Shown here: positions 25,165 to 32,839 of the stretch, one piece after another | Layout: every line of letters begins with the position of its first letter | Position numbering within the stretch: the stretch's first letter is position 1 | From: DATLMR01 sp035634255 | GTDB taxonomy: Bacteria; Acidobacteriota; Blastocatellia; UBA7656 | Direction: 5' to 3' | NCBI GenBank assembly: GCA_035634255.1 | Contig: DASQDI010000148.1 | Span: forward strand, 1-63,567 | Length of the DNA stretch: 63,567 nucleotides | The notes under the pieces: generated by a model | Told to the model about the DNA's origin: nothing | The model's database searches: none | What the model saw: the letters and a program-made list of their open reading frames with translations, nothing else | Position numbers and translations under genes: made by a program

Positions 25165-25467
25165 TCAATCCCCGGCCAAAGTGTTCCGCAGGCGCGCGAA
25201 CCAGCCCTCCGGCTGCGTGCCTTCGGTGAGGCGCTCGAGCTCCCCCGCGTCGAGCCACACCCCGTTGCACTTCGCGCAGCGGTCTATCAGCACGTCGTCC
25301 ATGGCCACTTCCGTGAGCGTGCCGTCGCAGCGCGGGCACTGCATCGGGGCCATCTGCGCCTCCCTCGCCGCGCGCTGCGCCCGCATCTTCTCTATAGCTG
25401 CCTGGTCTTTCTTCCTGAAGTAGTCTTCCTCAAGAGCCCGCTTCCTATCATTCCATGCGTCTGACAT
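25165..25467 (-). CDS. TFIIB-type zinc ribbon protein
   Basis: A 100-residue protein. Residues 1-40 are a charged helix (DYFRKKDQAAIEKMRAQRAA). The second half has CPRCDGTLTE and DRCAKCNGVWLDAGELE, the four-Cys zinc ribbon with the WLD-x-GEL ending seen in zf-TFIIB bacterial proteins. Their role is not well defined; they probably mediate protein or nucleic acid contacts. AGGAGA is 7 bases before ATG 25467, which makes this a better start than ATG 25485. It lies 60 bases downstream of the acyl-CoA ligase gene on the same strand. Confidence 0.8.
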   Translation of the reverse strand: MSDAWNDRKRALEEDYFRKKDQAAIEKMRAQRAAREAQMAPMQCPRCDGTLTEVAMDDVLIDRCAKCNGVWLDAGELERLTEGTQPEGWFARLRNTLAGD

Positions 25468-25527
25468 TTCGGATTCTCCTGTCACCTCGATGGTTGGTAG
25501 ATATATTAAGCGCGAGCGGCGATCTCT

Positions 25528-27159
25528 TCAATCTCCCGCGGCGGGCGACCCCGCGTCGATGATCTCAAGGTCCCCCACTTCACGCCGCGCGCGGAGCACT
25601 TTCTTGTCGAACTTGCCCACGCTGGTCTTGGGAATCTCCCGTACGAAGCTCCACCGCTCGGGCACCCACCACCTCGCGACGCGGTCGCACAGGTAGGAGC
25701 GCAGGTGCTCGGGCGTCGCCTCGGAGCCCTCCCTCAGGACGACGCAGGCGAGCGGGCGCTCGCCCCACCTCTCGTCGGGGATGCTGATGACGGCCGCTTC
25801 GACCACGTCCGGGTGGCCCATGATGGTGTTCTCAAGCTCGACCGTGGATATCCACTCGCCGCCCGATTTGATCACGTCTTTCGCGCGGTCGGTGATCTGG
25901 ATGAACCCTTTCGAATCGATCACACCCACGTCGCCCGTGCGCAGCCACCCGTCGTCGAACTTCTCCGGCGTGTCGTCGCCGTAATAGGCCCCCGTTATCC
26001 ACGGCCCGCGCACCTCGATCTCCCCGACCGACTCGCCGTCCCACGGCACCTCCGTGTCGCCATCCATTATCCTTAAATCGACGCCCGGAAAAATCCGCCC
26101 GGTCTTCGCCCTCCAATCCATCTCGTCGCGCGAGCCGGCCTGCCGGGGAGGGTGCGCGATGGCCGCGAGGGGGCTGGTCTCCGTCATCCCCCATGCCTGA
26201 ATGATGCGGACGTTGTGGCGCTCCTGAAATTTCTCCATCAGGGTTCGCGGGACGGCCGAGCCCCCGCAGACGACCATGCGGAAAGAGGAGAGGTCCACGG
26301 GGTTCGACTCGGCGTGGCGCAGGATGTCGTTCCAGATAGTCGGCACGGCTCCGGAAAAGGTCGGGCGCTCCGTGGAGATCAGGTGGCACAGGGGCGCGGC
26401 CTGCAGGAACCTGCCGGGCATGATGAAGTCGGCCCCCGCGATCCACCCGGCGTATGGCAGTCCCCACGCATTCGCATGGAACATGGGCACGATGGGGAGT
26501 ATGCGGTCCTTGTCGTCGAAAGCGAACGCGCCGCCGAGGCAGGCGGCGAAGGAATGGAGGAAGGTCGAGCGGTGGCTGTAGACGACGCCTTTCGGGTTGC
26601 CCGTCGTCCCGCTCGTGTAGCACATCGCGGCCGGGGCCCGCTCTTCGATCTCGGGCCATGCGAAGCCCAGGTCCTCGGCCGCGAGGAGCTCTTCGTACCT
26701 CAGGACTTCGCCGAGCGGCGAGGCGTCCCCGTCCCCGATCACGATGAAGTGCTCGACCGTCTTCAAATCCCCGGAGACGCGGGCCAGCAGAGGGACGAGC
26801 GAGTCGTCGACTATGATCACCCGATCCTCCGCGTGGTTGATGATGTAGGCGAGCTGCTCGGGGAAGAGCCTGAGGTTCAAAGTGTGCAGCACCGCGCCCA
26901 TGCACGGGATGGCGAAATAACTCTCCATGTGTTCCTGAGTGTTCCAGCAGAAGGTGGCGACCCGATCCCCCTGTCTGATGCCGAGCCGGCCGAGCGCCGC
27001 CGCCAGCCTCTCGGCCCGGTCGCCCACTTGCGCGTAGCTCGCCCTGCGTGAGGCGTCGCCCATGAAGGTGACCACCTCGCTCTCCGCATGGACCTTCCTG
27101 CCGTGCCCGAACAGGAAGTTTATAGTCAAAGGTATGTCTTGCATCGTGCTTTGAATCAT
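25528..27159 (-). CDS. Acyl-CoA synthetase (long-chain fatty acid CoA ligase family)
   Basis: A 543-residue AMP-forming enzyme. MCYTSGTTGNPKGVVYSHRS (about 180) is the AMP-binding P-loop motif. IIQAWGMTETSPLAAI, WLRTGDVG (Asp binding ribose) and the C-terminal SVGKFDKKVLRAR with the adenylation lysine are all in place. It activates a carboxylic acid to its CoA ester; medium- or long-chain fatty acids are most likely (the protein resembles AlkK). AGGAG lies 5 bases before ATG 27159. It is the first gene of a group with the zinc ribbon gene; the MFS gene lies upstream on the same strand, 41 bases away. Confidence 0.88.
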   Translation of the reverse strand: MIQSTMQDIPLTINFLFGHGRKVHAESEVVTFMGDASRRASYAQVGDRAERLAAALGRLGIRQGDRVATFCWNTQEHMESYFAIPCMGAVLHTLNLRLFPEQLAYIINHAEDRVIIVDDSLVPLLARVSGDLKTVEHFIVIGDGDASPLGEVLRYEELLAAEDLGFAWPEIEERAPAAMCYTSGTTGNPKGVVYSHRSTFLHSFAACLGGAFAFDDKDRILPIVPMFHANAWGLPYAGWIAGADFIMPGRFLQAAPLCHLISTERPTFSGAVPTIWNDILRHAESNPVDLSSFRMVVCGGSAVPRTLMEKFQERHNVRIIQAWGMTETSPLAAIAHPPRQAGSRDEMDWRAKTGRIFPGVDLRIMDGDTEVPWDGESVGEIEVRGPWITGAYYGDDTPEKFDDGWLRTGDVGVIDSKGFIQITDRAKDVIKSGGEWISTVELENTIMGHPDVVEAAVISIPDERWGERPLACVVLREGSEATPEHLRSYLCDRVARWWVPERWSFVREIPKTSVGKFDKKVLRARREVGDLEIIDAGSPAAGD

Positions 27160-27200
27160 GGTTCTCCTCGTCCGATCCGTCCGATTTAGATCACTGGGTT

Positions 27201-28490
27201 TTACGAATGGCCCGCGCGTTCCGGATTTAAAGTCTGTGGGCGGGTCCGCGCCGGGATCAGCGCCAGGAGCAGGACAATCGACAGGGCCGACATCGAGGCC
27301 CCGAAATAAAATGTCGCCTGCGCGCCCACCTCGTCCCAGAGCAGCCCGCCTATGAGGCTGGCCGCGATCTGCGTGAGGCCGATCACCGCCGAGTAGATTC
27401 CGATCACGGTGGCGCGCCCCGCCTCGCCCGCCGTGTCGACCGCGAGCGCCTTCGCCACCCCGTCAGTCAGGGCGGGGAAGAGGCCATAAATCGCGAAGAG
27501 AGGCCACACGACCCAGGCCTGGTTTGCGGCCCCGAACCCGACGTAAACGGCCGAATAAATCGCGTAGCCCAGGACCAGTAGATTACGGCGGCCGAAGCGG
27601 TCGCTCGCCGCGCCGGCGGGCATGGAGGCTAGCGCGGCGACCGCATTGTAGAGCGCATAGGCGAGGATAGTCCAGTGCGCCGAGAGACCCAGCTGCCCCG
27701 AGCGGAGGATGAGAAATGCGTTCGCAGAATTCGCAAGCCCGAAGACCCCTGCGATCAGAAGCACGCGCCTGTACGTTCGCGTCGTCCCCGCGAGCGATAA
27801 CTTCAGGCTCCTTCCGCCCCCCACGCTCCCCCGGCTCTCGCGGACCGTGAGTATGAGCAGGGCGGCGGCGGTCGCCGGGATGCAGGACAGGAGGATGACC
27901 GAGCGCACTCCGAGCCCGGCGGCCCCGACTAAGAGCAGGGCGAGCAAAGGCCCGAGCACGGCCCCCGCGGAGTCCATCGCGCGCTCGAAACCGAAGGCCC
28001 GCCCCCGGTTCTGCTCGCCGGAACTGTCGGCGAGCAGGGCGTCCCGAGGGGCGGCCCTGATGCCTTTGCCGAACCGCTCGGAAAATCTCGCGCCGAGCAC
28101 GACGGGCCAGCTTCCCGCGAGCCCCATAATCGGCCTGGCCACGGCGGTCAGGGCATAGCCCGCGAAGGCGATGGGCTTACGGCGGCCGATCCGGTCCGAT
28201 GTCCAGCCCGATATTCCGGCGATGATGCTTGAGGTCCCGGTGGCTACCCCTTCGATCAGCCCGACCGCCGTCGCGGGCGCGGCCAATACCTGCGTGACGA
28301 AGATCGGGATGAGGGGGTACACCATCTCCGAGCTTACGTCCGCGAGCAGGCTGACGACCCCTATTATGATCGCGGTGCGTGAGAGGGAAGGGGAGTGCGT
28401 GGGCGGGCCGGAATCATTTCGCGCCGCGGCTTCCGGGCTCTGCCCGTCGCGGCTCTCTTCCTGCGGGGTCTTTTCTTCAACTCTCTTCAA
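27201..28490 (-). CDS. MFS transporter
   Basis: A 429-residue inner-membrane protein with about 12 hydrophobic helices. The loop after helix 2 (GWTSDRIGRRKPIAFAGYAL, about 95-114) is the MFS motif A, and the same pattern returns after helix 8 (AASDRFGRRNLLVLGYAI), as expected for a two-fold repeat. The substrate is unknown; relatives include drug and metabolite exporters. The N-terminus has 35 charged residues before helix 1 and the start is a TTG codon that overlaps the end of the substrate-binding protein gene by 14 bases; a start further downstream is possible. Confidence 0.8.
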   Translation of the reverse strand: MKRVEEKTPQEESRDGQSPEAAARNDSGPPTHSPSLSRTAIIIGVVSLLADVSSEMVYPLIPIFVTQVLAAPATAVGLIEGVATGTSSIIAGISGWTSDRIGRRKPIAFAGYALTAVARPIMGLAGSWPVVLGARFSERFGKGIRAAPRDALLADSSGEQNRGRAFGFERAMDSAGAVLGPLLALLLVGAAGLGVRSVILLSCIPATAAALLILTVRESRGSVGGGRSLKLSLAGTTRTYRRVLLIAGVFGLANSANAFLILRSGQLGLSAHWTILAYALYNAVAALASMPAGAASDRFGRRNLLVLGYAIYSAVYVGFGAANQAWVVWPLFAIYGLFPALTDGVAKALAVDTAGEAGRATVIGIYSAVIGLTQIAASLIGGLLWDEVGAQATFYFGASMSALSIVLLLALIPARTRPQTLNPERAGHS

Positions 28491-30321
28491 GGGTCAGCTT
28501 CGTCAGGAAGTACCACGAGCCCGATGGCTCGATCTGAATGTTGCCCACGCGCTTGCGCGCGACTAAAACGTTCGCAGGATACCACAGATATATCTGCGGC
28601 AGCTCTTCCGCGACGGTCTTTTGAATCTGCGAGTAGATCTTCTTCTTCGCGTCGCGGCCGTTCTCGCGCTCCGCCTCGACTATCCACCTGTCGACCTGCG
28701 GGTTGCAGTAGCGCATCCTGTTCTGCCCGCCGCGGTCGGTAAGGAGGTTGGAAATCTGTAGGTAAATCTGCTTCTTCTGCGCCGCGTTCGCGGGCTCGAC
28801 GGCCTCGGCCTGCTGGACGAGCCGGTCAACTTCCGGGCTCTCGCAGTACTCTCCCCGCGCGAGGATCGACGAAAGCGTCGCGAGGAGCGGGCGCATCGCC
28901 GCGGGCTCCGCCGCCGCGCGGAGCTTCCCTATCGTGTCGTTGAACTCGGTGTCCTGGTAGCGGCTGTGATAGACGAACTGAAAAATATCCGTGCTCTGAT
29001 TGGCCCCGATGCTGATCAGGTAGTAGAGGTCGAATTGCGCTTTCGCTATGCGGTCGAAGAGCGTGGCCGACTCGAGCGATAGCAGTTCGAGGTGGATCCC
29101 GGCCCCGCGCAACTGGCCCTGCATTATCGCCCCGATGTTGCGCGAAAGCTGGGTGGTCGTGGTGAGCAGAGAGATGGACAGGCGCGGCTCCGGCCCGTCG
29201 CCATCCGGGTCGGGGAACCCGGCCTCGTCGAGCAAACGCTTCGCGCGCCCGACATCGTGGTCATAGACCGCGACGTCCGGCTCGAAGGCCCACTGCCCGA
29301 CGGGTAGGATCTGTTCGGCCTTCCGCCCTTGGTCCCGGAGCAGGCGGTGGATGATCACCTCGCGGTCCAGGGCGTAGGCGACCGCCTGCCGCACCTTTTG
29401 ATTCGACAGGAGGGAGGCCGGGGTGAGGTTGGCCCCGAGGTAGGCGATGTTCGCCCCATCGCCCACCACGACCTGCATTCCCTCGCGCTGCTGGAGCGCG
29501 CGGATGGTCTCGGGGTCGAACTGCGCGTTGTACGCGAGGTCGACCTCGCCGCTCATAAGCTCGGCCTGCCGCGTGCTGTTGTCCGCCACGATCTTGATCT
29601 CGATGCGAGAAATATTGGGCGCGGTGTCCCAGTAATCCGCGTTGGCTTCGAGGCGTATCGCCTCGCCCTCCCTGTAAGAGACGAACCTGTATGGGCCGCT
29701 GCCCACGGGGGAGCTGACCAGGTCCGAGCCCGCGCCTTCCGGGATGATCCCGATGGCCGGGAGGTTGCCGACGAAGGTGTAGAAGGGCTCGCGCGCGCGG
29801 AAGATCACCGTCAGAGGGTCGGGGGCTTCGACGGAGACAATCTTATCGACCGCCCCCCGGATGGGAGACCTGAACTCCGGCGAGCGTATCGAATCGAAAG
29901 TGTATTTCACGTCGCTCGAAGTGAGGGGGCTGCCGTCGTGAAAACGGACCCCCGGACGCAGGTGGAAAGTGAACGTCGTGTGGTCTTCGGACTCTTCGAA
30001 GCGCTCGGCGAGGGAAGGGGCGAAGTCGAACTTCTCGTTCTTAACCAGAAGCGTGTCGTAGATCAACTGCATCACGCGCGCTGAGGAGGGGCTGACGGTG
30101 GAGAGCCTGGGGTCGAAGCCGCGCGGCGGAAGCTCGATGGCCAGGACGAGCGTGCCCGGCTCCGCCCCGCGCCGGCGGCAGGCGCTCGTCGCGCTGAGGC
30201 TCGAGAGCAGGATCGCGGCCGCGACGAAATATACGAGAGAGCGGCCCGACGTGAGATGAGGCCGAAAAAGCCTGTTTTCTTTCAGGATATTCCCACCCTC
30301 GCGATTCTCTTCTTCTCTCAC
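28477..30321 (-). CDS. Peptide-type ABC transporter substrate-binding lipoprotein
   Basis: A 614-residue SBP_bac_5 family protein, somewhat longer than usual (500-550). A signal peptide with lipobox (SLSATSAC) anchors it. Characteristic parts: ELPPRGFDPRLSTVSPS, FTFHLRPGVRFHDGSPLT (about 114-131) and VRQAVAYALDREVII (about 300). These proteins carry oligopeptides, nickel or sugars to a permease. No ABC permease or ATPase genes are in the window. The GTG start overlaps the glycosidase stop (GTGA, 30318-30321), so the two are translationally coupled; muropeptide uptake for recycling is a tempting guess given the NagZ-like partner. Confidence 0.85.
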   Translation of the reverse strand: MREEENREGGNILKENRLFRPHLTSGRSLVYFVAAAILLSSLSATSACRRRGAEPGTLVLAIELPPRGFDPRLSTVSPSSARVMQLIYDTLLVKNEKFDFAPSLAERFEESEDHTTFTFHLRPGVRFHDGSPLTSSDVKYTFDSIRSPEFRSPIRGAVDKIVSVEAPDPLTVIFRAREPFYTFVGNLPAIGIIPEGAGSDLVSSPVGSGPYRFVSYREGEAIRLEANADYWDTAPNISRIEIKIVADNSTRQAELMSGEVDLAYNAQFDPETIRALQQREGMQVVVGDGANIAYLGANLTPASLLSNQKVRQAVAYALDREVIIHRLLRDQGRKAEQILPVGQWAFEPDVAVYDHDVGRAKRLLDEAGFPDPDGDGPEPRLSISLLTTTTQLSRNIGAIMQGQLRGAGIHLELLSLESATLFDRIAKAQFDLYYLISIGANQSTDIFQFVYHSRYQDTEFNDTIGKLRAAAEPAAMRPLLATLSSILARGEYCESPEVDRLVQQAEAVEPANAAQKKQIYLQISNLLTDRGGQNRMRYCNPQVDRWIVEAERENGRDAKKKIYSQIQKTVAEELPQIYLWYPANVLVARKRVGNIQIEPSGSWYFLTKLTLEES

Positions 30322-31400
30322 TTCGTGTGTTGCAGCTGGAGGTTAAGCTCGGCTATGCGCTCGCGCAATCGCGCCACGGTCAGCTCGGACTGGTTCTGGG
30401 GCGGCGAGACCATCGACTTGACCCGCGCTATGTGATCGAAGGCGCGGCTTATGTGGGCTTTCGTGATGCGGCCGTCGCGCGCGGCCTGCACCATCGACTG
30501 CCACGCCGCGACGGTCCGCTCGGGCGAGCCGAGTGCCATCACCATGTCGTTCCCGGCCTCGACGGCCATTACGGCCGCTTCCGTCACGTCGCGCGTCGAC
30601 GTGACCGCGCCCATCTCGATGTCGTCGGTGATGCTGAGCCCGCGGAAGCTCAGCTCGTCGCGGAGCAGCGTGTTCACTATGTTTTTAGACAAAGACGCGG
30701 GCAGGGCGGCCGGGCCGTTGAACGCGGGGTAGTGGGCATGGCTCACGATGATCGCGTTCAGGCGCGCGTTGATCTTGCTGAAGAGTTCGAGGTAGGGCAG
30801 GAGGTCCTGCCTCATTATCTCGTCGCGCGAGCGGTCTATGGTGGGGAGCGCCGCGTGCGAGTCCACCCGCGAAGCGCCGAGTCCGGGGAAATGCTTGCCG
30901 GTCCCCATCACCCCCCCCCGCTGAAGCCCTTCGAGGTAAGCGCCCGCGAGGCGGATGACCTGGGCCGCGGAGTTGCCGAGGTAGCGGCCCTTGAGCCCGT
31001 TCTCGACCGAGTCGTCAGCGGCGATGTCGAGGACCGGGGCGAAGTCGATGTTGAAGCCCAGGGCGCGCAGGGCCTCCGCCGTGATCTCGCCGAGGCGGTC
31101 CGCGATGGACGCGTCGCCGGAAGCGCGCAGCAGGTCCGCCGAAGGCATCTGCGAGTAGATGTCCTTGAGGCGGTCCACGCGCCCGCCTTCCTGGTCCACC
31201 GCGATCAGCGGCGGGACTTTTAGTATCGAGCGGATGGTCGAAGTCAACTCGACGACCTGTTGCGCGCTCTCGATATTCTGGACGCTCAGCAGCACGCCTC
31301 CGGGCTCGATGGTCTTCAGTAGCTCGCGCGTGGCCCCATCGACATGAGGCCCCGGCAGGCCGATCAGCAATAACTGTCCTATTCTATGTTCTAGTTGCAT
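30318..31400 (-). CDS. GH3 beta-N-acetylglucosaminidase, NagZ-like
   Basis: A 360-residue cytoplasmic-looking GH3 enzyme with no signal peptide. GTGKHFPGLGASRVDSH (about 165-181) is the NagZ signature with the catalytic Asp-His pair loop, LIAVDQEGGRVDRL carries the substrate pocket, and GLSITDDIEMGAV holds the nucleophile Asp. NagZ removes GlcNAc from GlcNAc-anhydroMurNAc during peptidoglycan recycling. Length is close to E. coli NagZ (341). It is the first gene of a coupled pair with the peptide-binding lipoprotein. AmgK and MurU-like genes for the later steps are at 46.6-48.7 kb. Confidence 0.87.
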   Translation of the reverse strand: MQLEHRIGQLLLIGLPGPHVDGATRELLKTIEPGGVLLSVQNIESAQQVVELTSTIRSILKVPPLIAVDQEGGRVDRLKDIYSQMPSADLLRASGDASIADRLGEITAEALRALGFNIDFAPVLDIAADDSVENGLKGRYLGNSAAQVIRLAGAYLEGLQRGGVMGTGKHFPGLGASRVDSHAALPTIDRSRDEIMRQDLLPYLELFSKINARLNAIIVSHAHYPAFNGPAALPASLSKNIVNTLLRDELSFRGLSITDDIEMGAVTSTRDVTEAAVMAVEAGNDMVMALGSPERTVAAWQSMVQAARDGRITKAHISRAFDHIARVKSMVSPPQNQSELTVARLRERIAELNLQLQHTK

Positions 31401-31453
31401 ATTTCAGATAACGCTACAAGGATTGACCCATAAGCTGGTTGCCCTGTCCTCTC

Positions 31454-32500
31454 TTACCTCTTTTCGAAGAGCGCCTTGAGGCTCGTGTCGTATGGCTCGC
31501 GGGCGACCCCCGCGTCCGTGATGATCGCCGAGACGTAGCGGTGCGGCGTAACGTCGAAAGCGGGGTTGGCTACGGATACGCCGGCGGGCGCGACTGGACT
31601 GCCGTGGAAGTGCGTCACTTCCGCGTCGGAGCGGTTCTCGATGGGTATCTGCTCGCCGGAGTTCAACTGAAGGTCGACAGTCGAAAGCGGCGCGGCGACG
31701 TAAAACGGGATGTTGTTTTCGTGCGCGGCGACCGCGACCATGTAAGTGCCGATCTTGTTCGCCACGTCCCCGTTCGCGGCGATGCGGTCGGCCCCGACCA
31801 CCACGCAGTCCACCTTGCCCGCCTTCATGAAGTGGCCCGACATGCCGTCGGTGATGAGCGTGACCGGGATCTCGTCCTTCGCCAACTCCCACGCGGTCAG
31901 GCGCGCGCCCTGAAGGAAAGGACGCGTCTCGTCGGCGAAGACCTGCACGCGCTTCCCGGCTTCGACCGCCGCGCGTATGACCCCGAGCGCCGTGCCGAAG
32001 CCCGCGGTGGCGAGCGCGCCCGCGTTGCAGTGCGTGAGCACGGTCGCGTCGTCCGGTATCAGCTCCGCGCCGAACCTCCCCATGCGCTGATTGCTCTCGA
32101 TGTCCTGACGGTGGACCTCGCGCGCCTCTTCGATGAGCCTCCGCTTAACCTCGTCCACGGACGCGCCTTCGAGCAAAGCCTGATTGAAGGTCCACCGCAT
32201 TCGCTCGACACCCCAGAAGAGGTTGACGGCCGTGGGTCTGGTGCGCGAGATGCGGTCGCATATCTTTTCGAAATCGAGCTTCGCGTCTTCCGACGAGGTC
32301 GCCCGCGAATTCTTCATGCCGATTGCCACGCCCATCGCCGCCGCGACCCCGATGGCCGGGGCCCCGCGCACCACCATGTCTTCGATGGCCCGCGCCACTT
32401 CTTCGTGAGTCCTGAATACCGGGTAAAGCTCCTCCGAGGGCAAGCGCCGCTGGTCTATCATCACGACGCCTTCATCTGTCCACTCTATGGTTTTAATCAT
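31454..32500 (-). CDS. mtnA: Methylthioribose-1-phosphate isomerase
   Basis: A 348-residue isomerase of the methionine salvage pathway, related to eIF2B alpha. Signs: RGAPAIGVAAAMGVAI (about 50-65), HCNAGALATAGFGTALG with the catalytic Cys region (about 163), and VVVGADRIAANGDVANKIGT (about 238-257) with the catalytic Asp. Length is typical. ATG 32500 (MIKTIEWTDEGVVM) is preferred over a start 51 codons upstream, because the family begins there. The start overlaps the last bases of a 57-codon ORF read in another frame. No other salvage genes are in the window, so the source of methylthioribose-1-phosphate must lie elsewhere. Confidence 0.92.
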   Translation of the reverse strand: MIKTIEWTDEGVVMIDQRRLPSEELYPVFRTHEEVARAIEDMVVRGAPAIGVAAAMGVAIGMKNSRATSSEDAKLDFEKICDRISRTRPTAVNLFWGVERMRWTFNQALLEGASVDEVKRRLIEEAREVHRQDIESNQRMGRFGAELIPDDATVLTHCNAGALATAGFGTALGVIRAAVEAGKRVQVFADETRPFLQGARLTAWELAKDEIPVTLITDGMSGHFMKAGKVDCVVVGADRIAANGDVANKIGTYMVAVAAHENNIPFYVAAPLSTVDLQLNSGEQIPIENRSDAEVTHFHGSPVAPAGVSVANPAFDVTPHRYVSAIITDAGVAREPYDTSLKALFEKR

Positions 32501-32666
32501 CTTTCGGTAACTCGGTTTCTTCCAGTCCAAAGGATAATATCGAATCGCGGAGCGTATTGGCAACAAAGCGCGCGCCCGCTCTACGGAGTTCTTCCCGCGG
32601 GGAGATGGAAAAACGGGGCGGCTCGACGACCGCCCCGCCCGAGAATTGCTCAAGCACGCCCGCCAT
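32493..32666 (-). CDS. Possible 57-residue protein overlapping mtnA start
   Basis: ATG 32666 opens 58 codons ending in TAA at 32493-32495, overlapping mtnA by 8 bases in a different frame. The product starts MAGVLEQFSGGAVVEPPRFS and continues ISPREELRRAGARFVANTLR, which looks like a folded helical protein. Codons are GC-rich in the first half. No ribosome site is visible for the ATG, and no family is recognised. It would be translationally coupled to mtnA. The hairpin at 32614-32637 lies inside it. A chance ORF cannot be excluded. Confidence 0.4.
   Translation of the reverse strand: MAGVLEQFSGGAVVEPPRFSISPREELRRAGARFVANTLRDSILSFGLEETELPKDD
32609..32637 (-). terminator. Terminator-like hairpin in the mtnA leader
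   Basis: On the minus strand an 8-bp GC stem (32630-32637 with 32614-32621), 8-base loop and TTTTTCC follow. This is a textbook intrinsic terminator shape located 110 bases before mtnA, inside the small ORF. It may be an attenuator for mtnA. I see no riboswitch fold upstream that I can name. Confidence 0.45.
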
Positions 32667-32839
32667 GAATGCGATGACCGACGCGAGCGCGCCGCCCGCG
32701 ATTTAGCCCGAAGCCATCAGCATGTCGGGACTCTTGTCGCCTTCGGATGTTCTTATCCACCGGCCGGCGCACCAGGCCCCAGAAAAATATGGGGCTTTAG
32801 ACTATCTTGTATTCGTCGCGATCACCCTCTTGGTGTAAG

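Noticed and set aside
32493..32839. SAM or similar riboswitch before mtnA
   Set aside because: I looked for the conserved junctions of SAM-I/II families and found none. Only the terminator-shaped hairpin is visible.
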